This document shows, piece after piece, positions 37,381 to 46,519 of a DNA stretch of 64,000 nucleotides. The stretch comes from Micromonospora coxensis (lineage in GTDB: Bacteria; Actinomycetota; Actinomycetes; Mycobacteriales; Micromonosporaceae): the NCBI RefSeq assembly GCF_900090295.1, contig NZ_LT607753.1, positions 5,208,001-5,272,000 on the forward strand, given 5' to 3'. Numbering within the stretch: the first letter of the stretch is position 1; each line of letters opens with the position of its first letter. The position numbers and the translations under genes were made by a program. The notes beneath the pieces are model-generated. The model saw nothing but the letters and a program-made list of their open reading frames with translations. It was not told the DNA's origin and did not search any database.

Positions 37381-38669
37381 CCGCCGGACGCGACGCGGAC
37401 CGTCCCGGAGCCGGCGGCGCGGCGACGACGGCCGAGCAGGAGCGGCGGACGCTGGAGGAGGCCGAGCGGGTCGAGCTGACCGTCGGCGCGGTCGCCCCCG
37501 GCGGGCACTGCGTGGCCCGGGTCGACGGGCAGGTGGTCTTCGTCCGGCACGCGCTGCCCGGTGAGCGGGTGCGCGCCGAGGTCACCGAGCTGCACAAGGG
37601 CTTCGCCCGCGCCGACGCCGTGGAGATCCTCCAGGCGTCCCCGGACCGGGTCGAGCCGCCCTGCCCGTACGCGAAGCCGGGCCGCTGCGGTGGCTGCGAC
37701 CTGCAACACGTCGCCCCCGCCGCCCAGCTCGCCTGGAAGACCGACGTGGTGCGCGAGCAGCTCGTCCGCCTCGGCCGGCTCACCGACGCCGAGGTGGACG
37801 CGCTCGGCATGAGCGTCGAGGCGCTGCCCGGCGGGCCGCTCGGCTGGCGCTCCCGGGTCCGCTACGCGGTCGACGCCGCCGGCCGGGCCGGGCTGCTCAA
37901 GCACCGCTCGCACGAGGTCGTCCCGATCGACCGCTGCCTGATCGCCCACCCGGCCATCCAGGAACTGCCGGTGCTCACCGGCTCGGGCGCGCGCTGGCCG
38001 GACGCCGAGGCGGTGGAGACCGTCGCCAGCACCGGCGGGGACGTCAGCGTCGCCACCGTCACCGACGGGGTGGCCACCCCGGTCAGCGGGCCGCAGAGCG
38101 TCCGCGAGGTCGCCGCCGGCCGGGACTGGGAGCTGCCCGCCGCCGGCTTCTGGCAGGTCCACCCCGCCGCCGCCGACACCCTGGTGACGGCCGTCCTCGA
38201 TCTGCTCGACCCCCGTGCCGGCGAGTCGGCCTGGGACCTCTACGGCGGGGCCGGGCTGTTCGCCGCCGCGCTCGCCGGACGGGTCGGCCCGGACGCCCGG
38301 GTCACCCTGGTCGAGTCGTCCGCGCAGGGCGTGGCCGCCGCCCGGGAGAACCTGGCCGACCTGCCCCGGGTGGAGGTGGTCGCGGCCCGGGTGGAGACCG
38401 CGCTGGCCCGCCGCCGGATCACCGGCCCGGTCGACCTGGTGGTGCTCGACCCGCCCCGCTCGGGCGCGGGCGCGGCGGTGGTGCGGGACGTGGTGGCCGC
38501 CGGGCCGCGCGCCGTGGCGTACGTGGCCTGCGACCCGGCCGCCTTCGCCCGCGACGTGCGCACCTTCGCCGCGGCGGGCTGGCGGCTCACCGCGCTGCGC
38601 GGGTACGACCTGTTTCCGATGACCCAGCACGTCGAGCTGGTCGGGCTGTTCCGGCCACCGTCGGACTGA
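37377..38669 (+). CDS. TrmA/RlmD-family 23S rRNA or tRNA m5U methyltransferase
   Basis: 430 residues. An N-terminal TRAM domain ([20 protein letters not shown] ... GERVRAEVTELHKG) is followed by an iron-sulfur cysteine cluster (PPCPYAKPGRCGGCDLQH) and a SAM-binding methyltransferase core (AWDLYGGAGLFAAALAG). Catalytic motifs are DPPRSGAG and the nucleophile region YVACDPAAFARD with the Cys that attacks C6 of uridine. It probably makes m5U in 23S rRNA (RlmD/RlmCD-like); tRNA U54 cannot be excluded. The GTG start overlaps the transporter stop by four bases (GTGA), an unusual coupling of potassium transport with RNA modification that mycobacteria share (Rv2690c-Rv2689c). Confidence 0.88.
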   Translation: MTAGRDADRPGAGGAATTAEQERRTLEEAERVELTVGAVAPGGHCVARVDGQVVFVRHALPGERVRAEVTELHKGFARADAVEILQASPDRVEPPCPYAKPGRCGGCDLQHVAPAAQLAWKTDVVREQLVRLGRLTDAEVDALGMSVEALPGGPLGWRSRVRYAVDAAGRAGLLKHRSHEVVPIDRCLIAHPAIQELPVLTGSGARWPDAEAVETVASTGGDVSVATVTDGVATPVSGPQSVREVAAGRDWELPAAGFWQVHPAAADTLVTAVLDLLDPRAGESAWDLYGGAGLFAAALAGRVGPDARVTLVESSAQGVAAARENLADLPRVEVVAARVETALARRRITGPVDLVVLDPPRSGAGAAVVRDVVAAGPRAVAYVACDPAAFARDVRTFAAAGWRLTALRGYDLFPMTQHVELVGLFRPPSD

Positions 38670-38683
38670 CCTAGCCTGGCCCG

Positions 38684-39904
38684 ATGAAGATCGTCGGGTT
38701 GATGTCCGGGACGTCGTACGACGGGGTGGACGTGGTCGCCGCCGAGTTCACCGCCGACGGGGACACCCTGCGGATGCGTCCGCTGGGGCACCGGGAGCGC
38801 AGCTACGACGACGCCCTGCGCGAGCGGATCGGGGCGCTGTTGCCCCCGGCGGCCACCACGATCGAGGCGGTCTGCCGGCTGGACAACGCCCTCGGCGAGG
38901 TCTTCGCCGACGCCGCCGCGCTCGGCGTCGACCTGGCCGGTGGGCGGGTCGACCTGGTCGTCTCGCCCGGGCAGACGGTCTTCCACTGGGTCGAGTCGGG
39001 TGTCGTGAAGGGCACCCTCCAGCTGGGCGCGCCGGCCCGGGTGGCCGCCCGGGTGGGCGTACCGGTGCTGTCGGACCTGCGCTCGGCGGACGTCGCCGCC
39101 GGCGGGCAGGGCGCGCCGCTGGTCCCCGCCTTCGACGCGCTGCTGCTCGACCCGGCCGCCGGGCCGCGGGCCGCGCTCAACCTGGGCGGCATCGCCAACC
39201 TCACCGTGGTCGCGCCGGGCGCGCCCGTGCTCGGGTACGACGTGGGCCCGGCCAACGCGCTGCTGGACGCGGCGGCCCGGCGCTTCCTCGGCCGCCCCTG
39301 CGACGTCGACGGGGCCCGGGCGGCGGCCGGCCGGGTGCACCCCGGGCTGCTGGAGTCGCTGCTCGCCGAGGCGTACTACGCCGCGCCGGCGCCCAAGTCG
39401 ACCGGGAAGGAGCTGTTCCACGCCGGCTACCTCGACGACCGGCTGGCCGCCCTGGGCGAGCCGGTGGCCCCGGACGACGTGCTGGCCACGCTCACCGAGC
39501 TGACCGCCCGGACGGTGGCCGCCGAGTGCGACCGGCACCGGGTGACCGAGGTGGTCGCCGCGGGCGGCGGGGTGCGCAATCCCACCCTGCTGGGCCGGCT
39601 GGCCGCGCTCGGGCGGGACCGGTGGCGGCTGCGGGTCACCGACGAGCTGGGCGTGCCGGCCCAGGCCAAGGAGGCGTACGCGTTCGCCCTGCTCGGCTGG
39701 CTCTCCTGGCACGGGCTGCCCGGAGCGGTCCCGTCGGTGACCGGCGCCCGGCACGCCGCCGTGCTGGGCTCGTGGACCCCGGCCGGTCCGCCGTACGGGG
39801 CGACCCCGGCGACGCCGCCGCGCCGGCTGCTCGTCGAGAGCGGAATCCTGGGAGCAGCCTGTGATGATCCACGGCCGAGCTGCGGAGTGTCGGGGGGCCG
39901 ATAG
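38684..39904 (+). CDS. anmK: Anhydro-N-acetylmuramic acid kinase
   Basis: Converts 1,6-anhydroMurNAc plus ATP to MurNAc-6-phosphate, recycling cell wall fragments. The 406-residue ASKHA-fold kinase starts with [20 protein letters not shown] (phosphate 1 loop, catalytic Asp in YDGVD). It has [12 protein letters not shown] (phosphate 2) and [20 protein letters not shown] (adenosine motif). About 35 C-terminal residues after WTPAGP are extra and poorly conserved. No Shine-Dalgarno; TAGCCT is six bases before the ATG, so probably leaderless with its own promoter despite the 14-base gap from the methyltransferase gene. Confidence 0.94.
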   Translation: MKIVGLMSGTSYDGVDVVAAEFTADGDTLRMRPLGHRERSYDDALRERIGALLPPAATTIEAVCRLDNALGEVFADAAALGVDLAGGRVDLVVSPGQTVFHWVESGVVKGTLQLGAPARVAARVGVPVLSDLRSADVAAGGQGAPLVPAFDALLLDPAAGPRAALNLGGIANLTVVAPGAPVLGYDVGPANALLDAAARRFLGRPCDVDGARAAAGRVHPGLLESLLAEAYYAAPAPKSTGKELFHAGYLDDRLAALGEPVAPDDVLATLTELTARTVAAECDRHRVTEVVAAGGGVRNPTLLGRLAALGRDRWRLRVTDELGVPAQAKEAYAFALLGWLSWHGLPGAVPSVTGARHAAVLGSWTPAGPPYGATPATPPRRLLVESGILGAACDDPRPSCGVSGGR

Positions 39905-39915
39905 ACTCTTCCGTC

Positions 39916-41865
39916 ATGAGTGTTGAAGAGGGCACGGCCAACCACGGTCGGCTGCTGGGTGCGGTGCGCGGTCCGCAGGACGTGAAGCGGATGACCACCG
40001 AGCAGCTGGACATCCTCGCCGCCGAGATCCGTGACTTCCTGATCGCCAAGGTCTCCCGCACCGGTGGGCACGTCGGCCCCAACCTCGGTGTGGTGGAGCT
40101 GACCCTGGCGATGCACCGGGTCTTCGACTCTCCCCGGGACCGGCTCCTGTTCGACACCGGCCACCAGGCGTACGTGCACAAGATCCTCACCGGCCGGCAG
40201 GACGGCTTCGACAAGCTCCGCCAGCGCGGTGGCCTCTCCGGCTACCCCAGCCAGGCCGAGAGCGAGCACGACCTGATCGAGAACTCGCACGCCTCCACCG
40301 CCCTGTCGTACGCCGACGGGCTGGCCAAGGCGTACGCGCTGCGCGGCGAGCAGCGCAGCGTGGTCGCCGTGGTCGGCGACGGCGCGCTGACCGGCGGCAT
40401 GTGCTGGGAGGCGCTGAACAACATCGCCACCGCCGGCAACCCGCTGGTCATCGTGGTCAACGACAACGGCCGGTCGTACTCGCCGACCATCGGCGGGCTC
40501 GCCGACCACCTCTCCTCGCTGCGGCTGAACCCCGGCTACGAGAAGGTCCTCGACACCGTCAAGGACGCCCTCGGCAACACGCCGTTCGTCGGCAAGCCGA
40601 TGTACGAGGTGCTGCACGCGGTCAAGAAGGGCATCAAGGACGCGGTCGCCCCGCAGGCGATGTTCGAGGACCTCGGCATCAAGTACGTCGGCCCGGTCGA
40701 CGGGCACGACATCGCCGCTGTCGAGTCGTCGCTGCGGGCCGCGAAGAACTTCGGCGGCCCGGTGATCGTGCACGCGGTCACCCGCAAGGGCTACGGCTAC
40801 CGCCCGGCCGAGGAGGACGAGGCGGACTGCCTGCACGGCCCGGGCGCCTTCGACGTCGAGACCGGCAAGCTGCTCGCCGCCCCATCGGTGAAGTGGACCC
40901 AGGTCTTCGCCGACGAGCTGGTCGCCATCGCCGACGAGCGGCCCGACGTGGTGGGCATCACCGCCGCGATGGCCGAGCCCACCGGCATCGCCACCCTGGC
41001 CCGCAAGCACCCCGACCGGGTGTACGACGTCGGCATCGCCGAGCAGCACGCCGCCACCTCCGCCGCCGGCCTGGCCATGGGCGGCCTGCACCCGGTGGTG
41101 GCGGTGTACGCCACCTTCCTCAACCGGGCCTTCGACCAGGTCCTGCTGGACGTGGCGATGCACAAGCTGCCGGTCACCTTCGTGCTCGACCGCGCCGGCA
41201 TCACCGGCCCGGACGGGCCGAGCCACTACGGCATCTGGGACATGTCCGTCTTCGGCGTGGTGCCCGGGCTGCGGATCGCCGCGCCCCGCGACGCCGGCAG
41301 CCTCCGCGAGGAGCTGCGCGAGGCGGTGGCGGTCGACGACGGCCCGACGATCGTCCGCTTCCCGACCGGCACCGTCGCCGCCGACCTGCCGGCCGTGCGC
41401 CGGGTCGGCACCGTGGACGTGCTGGCCGAGTCGGCGCGTACCGATGTGCTGCTGGTCGCGGTCGGCTCCTTCGGCCATCTCGGCATGGAGGTCGCCGCCC
41501 GCCTCGCCGAGCAGGGCTACGGCGTGACCGTGGTCGACCCGCGCTGGGTCCGCCCGGTCCCGGCCGAACTGGTCGAGCTGGCCACCGCGCACCGGCTCGT
41601 GGTCACCGTCGAGGACGGCGTCCGGGTCGGCGGCGTCGGCGACGCGCTCGCCCAGGCGATGCGGGACGCCGACGTGCGGGTCCCGCTGCGCGACCTCGGC
41701 GTGCCCGCCGACTGGCACCCGCACGGCACCCGGGCGCAGATCCTGGCCGACCTGCGGCTCACCGCGCAGGACGTGGCCCGCGACGTCACCGGCTGGATCT
41801 CCGGCCTGGACGCCGAGCCGGTCGAGCCGGTCCGCCTGCCCGCCCGCGACGCCAGCCCCAACTGA
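39916..41865 (+). CDS. dxs: 1-deoxy-D-xylulose-5-phosphate synthase
   Basis: First enzyme of the MEP isoprenoid pathway: pyruvate plus glyceraldehyde 3-phosphate to DXP, TPP-dependent. 649 residues, full length. N-terminal His in [15 protein letters not shown] and [18 protein letters not shown] motif [18 protein letters not shown] ... VVNDN, pyrimidine-domain Glu in [18 protein letters not shown], and transketolase C-terminal domain ([20 protein letters not shown]). Supplies precursors for menaquinone, undecaprenyl phosphate and terpenoids. TAGACT lies eight bases before the ATG and there is no Shine-Dalgarno, so leaderless. Followed by a repeat island, so probably the last gene of its unit. 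Confidence 0.97.
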   Translation: MSVEEGTANHGRLLGAVRGPQDVKRMTTEQLDILAAEIRDFLIAKVSRTGGHVGPNLGVVELTLAMHRVFDSPRDRLLFDTGHQAYVHKILTGRQDGFDKLRQRGGLSGYPSQAESEHDLIENSHASTALSYADGLAKAYALRGEQRSVVAVVGDGALTGGMCWEALNNIATAGNPLVIVVNDNGRSYSPTIGGLADHLSSLRLNPGYEKVLDTVKDALGNTPFVGKPMYEVLHAVKKGIKDAVAPQAMFEDLGIKYVGPVDGHDIAAVESSLRAAKNFGGPVIVHAVTRKGYGYRPAEEDEADCLHGPGAFDVETGKLLAAPSVKWTQVFADELVAIADERPDVVGITAAMAEPTGIATLARKHPDRVYDVGIAEQHAATSAAGLAMGGLHPVVAVYATFLNRAFDQVLLDVAMHKLPVTFVLDRAGITGPDGPSHYGIWDMSVFGVVPGLRIAAPRDAGSLREELREAVAVDDGPTIVRFPTGTVAADLPAVRRVGTVDVLAESARTDVLLVAVGSFGHLGMEVAARLAEQGYGVTVVDPRWVRPVPAELVELATAHRLVVTVEDGVRVGGVGDALAQAMRDADVRVPLRDLGVPADWHPHGTRAQILADLRLTAQDVARDVTGWISGLDAEPVEPVRLPARDASPN

Positions 41866-41903
41866 GCACGGTCGCCGGTCCACGCACCGGCGATGCCCCA
41901 TGC

Positions 41904-42044
41904 GTGACGACCCACCCCGACGGGCGGTCCTGGTGCCTCCAGGGCCGCCCGTCGGTCGTGACCGGCCCACCGGTCAAGGGCCGGGTCTGCCGCAGGTGCG
42001 GTGGTCGCGGGCGGTGCTGGCCCGCTGTCCTGGGCCTGGCGTGA
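41904..42044 (+). CDS. Possible 46-residue Cys-rich small protein
   Basis: A short open frame reading VTTHPDGRSWCLQGRP ... KGRVCRRCGGRGRCW. The CxxC-GGxGxC pattern is reminiscent of a zinc knuckle or DnaJ-type zinc site and is not what random GC-rich DNA usually gives. There is no Shine-Dalgarno or clear leaderless promoter, and the frame ends at the edge of the minisatellites. It could be a real small gene after dxs or chance. Confidence 0.3.
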   Translation: MTTHPDGRSWCLQGRPSVVTGPPVKGRVCRRCGGRGRCWPAVLGLA

Positions 42045-42072
42045 GCACCTGTCCGTCAGCGGGTTCGTCGCC

Positions 42073-42132
42073 GTGCCGGCGACATCCGTGCGGGCGACAT
42101 CCGTGCCGGCGACACCCGTGCCGGCGACACCC
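42073..42132. repeat. 15-bp tandem repeat, four copies
   Basis: Four units of GTGCCGGCGACAYCC; the second has one substitution. Directly adjacent to the 21-bp array; both periods are multiples of three. Confidence 0.8.
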
Positions 42133-42144
42133 GTGCCGGGCATC

Positions 42145-42333
42145 GACTCCCGGCCGGCCGGTACTGGCTTCCGGCCGGCCGGTACTGGCTCCTGGTTGGC
42201 GGGCAATGGCTCCTGGTTGGCGGGCACTGGCTCCTGGTTGGCGGGCACTGGCTCCCGGCCGGCGGGCATCGGGTCCCGGCCGGCGGGCATCGGCTCCCGG
42301 CCGGCGGGCACCGGGTCCCGGCCGGCGGGTGCC
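42145..42333. repeat. 21-bp tandem repeat, nine copies
   Basis: Nine consecutive 21-base units of GGCTCCYGGYYGGCGGGCAYY type, in sub-blocks (CCGGCCGGCC, CTGGTTGGCG and CCGGCCGGCG variants). All frames read as 7-residue repeats (for example PAGREPM on the minus strand or GSRPAGI on the plus), but no start signals support translation. A VNTR-like minisatellite between dxs and the lipoprotein gene. Confidence 0.85.
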
Positions 42334-42424
42334 GGAGGTGCCCCGCGCGGACTCCGGCCGGACGGCGGCGCCTCACCGCTGCCCTCGAAGTCCCTCTGCG
42401 CCCGACGTGTGCCTGCTCCGGCCG

Positions 42425-42534
42425 CTACAGACTTGAGTACAAAAATGAATCGCGCGATGAGTACGAGGATGACTCGCCGTGGGTCCGGACGGGCAGCTTC
42501 CGGCTGTGAGTCACATCTGTACTCAAGTCTGTAG
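42425..42534. repeat. Inverted repeat, CTACAGACTTGAG family, copy 2
   Basis: 17-bp perfect terminal arms (42425-42441 and 42518-42534, CTACAGACTTGAGTACA) enclose about 76 bases, versus 9 in copy 1 at 16360. Inside, the segment after the left arm (GAGTAC-N4-ATGAATCGC) is repeated as GAGTAC-N4-ATGACTCGC, and GATGACTC pairs imperfectly with GAGTCACATC near the right arm. It looks like a longer version of the same element with a nested hairpin. Confidence 0.85.
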
Positions 42535-42589
42535 CGTCCCCGGAGGTGTGTTTCGCCGCCGAACTCCGCAACCTGCCGCGCCGGGGAAA

Positions 42590-42790
42590 CGTCGCGCCCC
42601 GCCGCTACCGAGGATGAGCCACGCCGCCCGTCCCGCCCGAGCCGCCGCGCCGCCCGTCCCGCCGCGCCGCCCGTCCCGCCGTGCCGCCCGTCCCGCCGCG
42701 CCGAGCCGCCGCGCCGAGCCGCCCCGCCGCGCCGAGCCGCCCGTCCCGCCGCTCATCCCGCCGGTGTCGTCCGCGCCGCCCCGCCCCGCC
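42590..42790. repeat. CCGCCCGTCCCG low-complexity minisatellite
   Basis: Degenerate repeats of GCCGCCCGTCCC and CCGCGCCGAGCCGC. Frames are open only by composition (Ala/Arg/Pro). No gene supported. Confidence 0.65.
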
Positions 42791-42851
42791 GCCCCGTCCG
42801 CGCCGGGGTGCCCTGCCCTTGCCCCCAGAAGGAGCCGGTAGGGCAGGCTGG

Positions 42852-44045
42852 TCAGCGGCCGCCGACGGAGCGGTAGTAGGTCTTCTCGGCGGTGGCCAGG
42901 CTGAAGGTCTGCTTCGCCTCCGGCATCGGCACCACCACCAGGCCGGGGCGGTCCACCAGCCGGGGCGTGCCGGGCGGCACCGACAGGGCCGAGTCCCGGT
43001 TGCCCCGCCAGGTCAGCACCACCAGCGGCTGCCCCGGCACCGGCAGCACGTACGTCTGCAGCGGGTTGGCGCGGTCGGCGGGGGAGACCACCGGCGCGCC
43101 GTCGCCGGCCGGGCGGTAGACCACGGCGGTCACCGTGCCGGCGGCCGTCTCCCAGCTGAGCTGCTCCAGGTCGCCCGGGTCGCCGCCACCCAGCGCCATC
43201 TCGCCGATGCCCCGCACGGCCACCTTCTCCACCGGCCAGGACTCGGGCACCGACGCGGGCGCGTCCCGGTCGCCGATCCGGCGTGGGATGCTGCCGAACG
43301 GCCCCTGCTCACCGGCGAGGACGCAGGTGTCCAACCCGTCCAGGGCCCGCCGGCCGGAGCCGGTCTCGTCCCGGACCAGCGGGTAGCGCGGGTCGGTGGT
43401 GGCGGTGCCCAGGTCGAGCAGCCGGTCGGCGGCCCGGCCACGCGGCAGCGACTCGGTGGCGCGCAGTGTCGCCGTCACCGGCACCGCCGCGCACCGCGGC
43501 ACCGGCACCCGGCCGGTCAGTCCGTCGGTGACCATCAGCGCCCGGCCGTCCGGGCCGAGCAGCCGCTCCACCCGCCCGGAGACCAGGTACCGGCGGCCGT
43601 CGGCCAACTGCACCGGGAGCACGTCGGCATAGGCGAGATAACCGGGGTCGGTGTACTCGGTGGCCCGGTCGACCGTGTACCGGCCGTCCGTGCCGCTGAG
43701 CTGGAGCAGCCAGGACGCCGCCTCGCCGGGCACGTCGGCGGCGACCAGGGCCAGCCGGGCGTCGTCCACCTCGCCGGACCAGAGGATGCCGGAGGAGGGC
43801 AGGTGGGCCCGGTCGTCGATCGGGGACCGCCAGGCGCGTACCGCCTCGGTCACCGCCTCGGTGGCGGCGGCGTCACCGGCGAGCGAGCCGCGCGGCGGCC
43901 ACACCCGCAGCGTGCCGTCCAGGCTGTCGTAGCCGACCCGCAGCTCCCGGGCCTGGCGCTCGGCGACCGGACCGCAGGCGGTCACGGCCAGCGCCAGGGT
44001 GAGCAGTGCGGTGACCGTCGTGCCGCGGCGGCGGACTGAAGCCAC
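42852..44045 (-). CDS. Hypothetical lipoprotein
   Basis: 397 residues. A signal peptide with basic start (VASVRRRGTTV) and hydrophobic core ends in lipobox LAVTACG (Cys about 25), predicting a membrane-anchored extracytoplasmic protein. The rest is beta-rich without a recognised domain (for example SSGILWSGEVDDARLALVAA, QPLVVLTWRGNRDSALSVPP). Two further cysteines (VPRCAAVPV and LDTCVLAGE) may form a disulfide. The GTG at 44045 follows GGGGGCG; an upstream ATG at 44086 would put 14 residues before the signal and is less likely. Divergent from the first GT-C-like gene, so a surface or envelope role is plausible. Confidence 0.75.
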   Translation of the reverse strand: MASVRRRGTTVTALLTLALAVTACGPVAERQARELRVGYDSLDGTLRVWPPRGSLAGDAAATEAVTEAVRAWRSPIDDRAHLPSSGILWSGEVDDARLALVAADVPGEAASWLLQLSGTDGRYTVDRATEYTDPGYLAYADVLPVQLADGRRYLVSGRVERLLGPDGRALMVTDGLTGRVPVPRCAAVPVTATLRATESLPRGRAADRLLDLGTATTDPRYPLVRDETGSGRRALDGLDTCVLAGEQGPFGSIPRRIGDRDAPASVPESWPVEKVAVRGIGEMALGGGDPGDLEQLSWETAAGTVTAVVYRPAGDGAPVVSPADRANPLQTYVLPVPGQPLVVLTWRGNRDSALSVPPGTPRLVDRPGLVVVPMPEAKQTFSLATAEKTYYRSVGGR

Positions 44046-44201
44046 CTGTACGCCCCCGATCGCCTCGCCGATGTCGGAAGCCCACATGGTACGCAACGGC
44101 CGGCGGCCGGTCGGCGCTGGTCTGCCCTGCCGGGCTCCGGCCACAAGGGACTCCCGCGTGGATTTCGTCTGATTTTTCGGCTCCGGTAGACTCCGCCGAC
44201 T

Positions 44202-46415
44202 GTGACGTCTGTCGAGCCCCGTGGCGCATCCGCACCGGACCCCGACGCCTCCGGCGGCCCCGGCCGCGGCGCGACGGCCACTGCCACCGCACCGCCCCCA
44301 CCGGCGACGGACGCCCCCGGTCCGAGCCCCGTCGGCCGCACCCCGGCCGGCGACGCCGCAGGTCCCGCGCCCTCCGCCGCCCCCGGCCGCGCACCCGCCG
44401 CAGGTCCCGCGCCCTCCGCCGCCCCCGGCCGCGTACCCACCGCAGGTCCCGCGCCCTCCGCCGCCGCCCCCGGCCGCGCACCCGCCGCCGGCCCTGCGCC
44501 GCCGGCCGGGGCGGCACCCGTGCAGGCGCCTCCCGGGCCCACCCGCCCCGGGACGGAGCCGACGACCGACGCGCCGGCCGGTGGCGGCCGGACGGTGGTC
44601 GTACCCGGGAAGGGACCGGCGGGAGCGGAGCGGGACGGCGCGACGGCGGCCGGGCGGTCCCGGCGCTGGCGCTGGACGGCCCGGCGCAAGGACCTCGCGG
44701 TCTACGCGGTGTTCCTGCTGGCCGCGTTCTGGGTGACCAGCCAGATCTGGGTGGACCCGGCCGGTCGGGTCGCCTCGCTCTACAGCAGCGACCCGGCGCA
44801 GGTGCAGTTCTTCCTCGCCCACTCGGTGCGGGTGGTGCTGCACGGGGACTTCCCGTTCTACACCGACCAGTTCAACTACCCCGACGGCGTCAATCTGATG
44901 GCCAACACGGCGGTGCTGGCGCTGGGCATCCCGATGGTGCCGATCACCCTGCTCTTCGGGCCGGCCGTCTCCTTCGTGGTGCTGGTCACCCTCGGCCTGG
45001 CCGGCACCGCCGCGACCTGGTACCACGTGTTCTCGCGACACCTCGTGCGCCGCCGGCTGGCCGCCGCGGTCGGCGCCTGGTTCTGCGGGTTCTCACCGGC
45101 GATGCTGTCGCACGCCAACTGGCACCCCAACATCATCTCCCAGTGGCTGCTGCCGTTCATCGTCTGGCGGGTCATGGTGCTGACCCGGTCGGCCCGCCCG
45201 GTGCGCGACGGCGTGCTGCTCGCCCTGCTGGTCACCGCGCAGGCGTTCATCAACGAGGAGATCCTGCTCTTCACCGCGCTGGCCTGCGGCGTCTTCCTCA
45301 TCGCGATGGTGGCGCAGCGGCGGGCGCTCTGGTCGGCGGCCTGGCGTCCGCTGGCGATCGGGCTGCCGGTCTGCACGCTGGTCGCCGGCTCGCTGCTGGC
45401 GTACCCGCTCTACATCCAGTTCGCCGGGCCGATGGCTTACCACGGGCTCAGCGACGCGGTCCGCGACTACGGCAACGACATCGCCGCCTTCTTCGCCCCC
45501 GGCTCGCCCACCTTCGGCGGCCACGAGCGGGCCAACGTCAACCTGGCGCCGAACTACTCCGAGGAGAACGCCTTCTTCGGTTGGAGCCTGTCGCTGCTCG
45601 CCGTCGGCATCGTGATCTGGCTGCGCCGGGAGGTGCTGGTCCGGGCGCTCGCCGCCACCGGGCTCTTCTTCGCGGTGCTCTCCCTCGGCGAGCGGGTGTC
45701 GTGGTGGGACCGGGAACTCGTCACCGGCCCCTGGGACCTGCTGGTCCGGCTGCCGCTGCTCGACGCGGTGGTGCCGACCCGGTTCGCCATGATCACCAGC
45801 GTGGTGATCGGGATGCTGCTGGCGCTCGCCGTCCAGCGGGCCTGGACGCTGCGCGGCCCCGAGTGGCGGCACGCGAAGACGGTGACGGTCGCCGCGCTGG
45901 TCCTCGCCCTGCTGCCGATCGTGCCGATGCCGCTGAAGGTGACCACCCGCCCGCCGGTGCCGGACTTCATCACCGCCGGCCGCTGGCGGGAGTACGTCGG
46001 CCCCGGGCAGACCCTGGTGCCGGTGCCCGTGCCGAGCATGGGCAACACCCACGGCATGCGTTGGGCCGCCTCCACCAACCTCGACTTCAAGATCCCCGGT
46101 GGCTACTTCCTCGCCCCGCGCAACGGCAACACCGGCGACCCGGGACGCTTCGGCGGCCGGCCCAGCGGGATCGGGGAACTGCTCGACGAGGTCGCCACCA
46201 CCGGCCGCACCCCGAAGCTCAACGACCGGCAACGCCGCCGCAGCCTGGACGAACTGCGGCACTGGAACGCCGCGGTGCTGGTCCTGCCGCTGCGTCAGCA
46301 CAACGCCGAGCCGCTGCGGCGCACCGTCGAGCAGCTCGTCGGGCCGGCCCGCAAGGACCGGGACGTGTGGGTGTGGGACGTCCGGCCGCTCTCGGCCCGG
46401 ACCACCGCTTCCTGA
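44202..46415 (+). CDS. Polytopic membrane protein, putative GT-C glycosyltransferase (paralogue A)
   Basis: 737 residues. A cytoplasmic Ala/Pro/Gly-rich tail of about 165 residues contains three 14-residue repeats. About 11 membrane helices follow (first KDLAVYAVFLLAAFWVTSQI), then an external C-terminal domain of about 150 residues (GGYFLAPRNGN ... DVWVWDVRPL). The loop PDGVNLMANTAVLALGIPM and the INEEILLFTALACG segment are shared with the convergent paralogue at 46520-48403. GT-C glycosyltransferases that use polyprenyl-phosphate sugars have this topology, but I cannot identify the catalytic Asp, so the function is inferred. TAGACT lies nine bases before the GTG; leaderless start likely. 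Confidence 0.7.
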   Translation: MTSVEPRGASAPDPDASGGPGRGATATATAPPPPATDAPGPSPVGRTPAGDAAGPAPSAAPGRAPAAGPAPSAAPGRVPTAGPAPSAAAPGRAPAAGPAPPAGAAPVQAPPGPTRPGTEPTTDAPAGGGRTVVVPGKGPAGAERDGATAAGRSRRWRWTARRKDLAVYAVFLLAAFWVTSQIWVDPAGRVASLYSSDPAQVQFFLAHSVRVVLHGDFPFYTDQFNYPDGVNLMANTAVLALGIPMVPITLLFGPAVSFVVLVTLGLAGTAATWYHVFSRHLVRRRLAAAVGAWFCGFSPAMLSHANWHPNIISQWLLPFIVWRVMVLTRSARPVRDGVLLALLVTAQAFINEEILLFTALACGVFLIAMVAQRRALWSAAWRPLAIGLPVCTLVAGSLLAYPLYIQFAGPMAYHGLSDAVRDYGNDIAAFFAPGSPTFGGHERANVNLAPNYSEENAFFGWSLSLLAVGIVIWLRREVLVRALAATGLFFAVLSLGERVSWWDRELVTGPWDLLVRLPLLDAVVPTRFAMITSVVIGMLLALAVQRAWTLRGPEWRHAKTVTVAALVLALLPIVPMPLKVTTRPPVPDFITAGRWREYVGPGQTLVPVPVPSMGNTHGMRWAASTNLDFKIPGGYFLAPRNGNTGDPGRFGGRPSGIGELLDEVATTGRTPKLNDRQRRRSLDELRHWNAAVLVLPLRQHNAEPLRRTVEQLVGPARKDRDVWVWDVRPLSARTTAS
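44358..44490 (+). repeat. 42-bp in-frame tandem repeat, three copies
   Basis: Units beginning GCAGGTCCCGCGCCC start at 44358, 44400 and 44442. In frame they encode AGPAPSAAPGRAPA-type 14-residue repeats in the N-terminal tail of the membrane protein. Length changes would keep frame. Confidence 0.85.
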
Positions 46416-46459
46416 CGCCCTGACGCCCTGACGCCCTGACGCCCTGACGCCCTGACGCC
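46412..46459. repeat. 8-bp microsatellite (CTGACGCC)6
   Basis: Six perfect copies of CTGACGCC; the first includes the TGA stop of paralogue A. Copies can be gained or lost without changing the protein. Replication-slippage marker. Confidence 0.9.
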
Positions 46460-46519
46460 CTCCCGGGCCCGGGGCAGCGCCGGGCCGGCCGGTGAGCGCG
46501 CCGGCCCGGCGGGGCGGGC

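Noticed and set aside
36762..38630. A 622-codon minus-strand frame under the RNA methyltransferase gene
   Set aside because: Composition shadow; the plus strand has TRAM, iron-sulfur and DPPRSG motifs.
42145..42333. CRISPR array or a translated heptapeptide-repeat protein
   Set aside because: Units are contiguous without spacers, and no ribosome binding site or leaderless promoter precedes any frame.
44221..44736. A 171-codon Pro-rich frame inside paralogue A
   Set aside because: It is the +1 frame of the repeat-coding tail. The main frame continues into the membrane domain, this one ends without features.
46412..46459. Phase-variation switch
   Set aside because: The 8-bp repeats begin at the stop codon itself, so copy changes cannot alter the reading frame.
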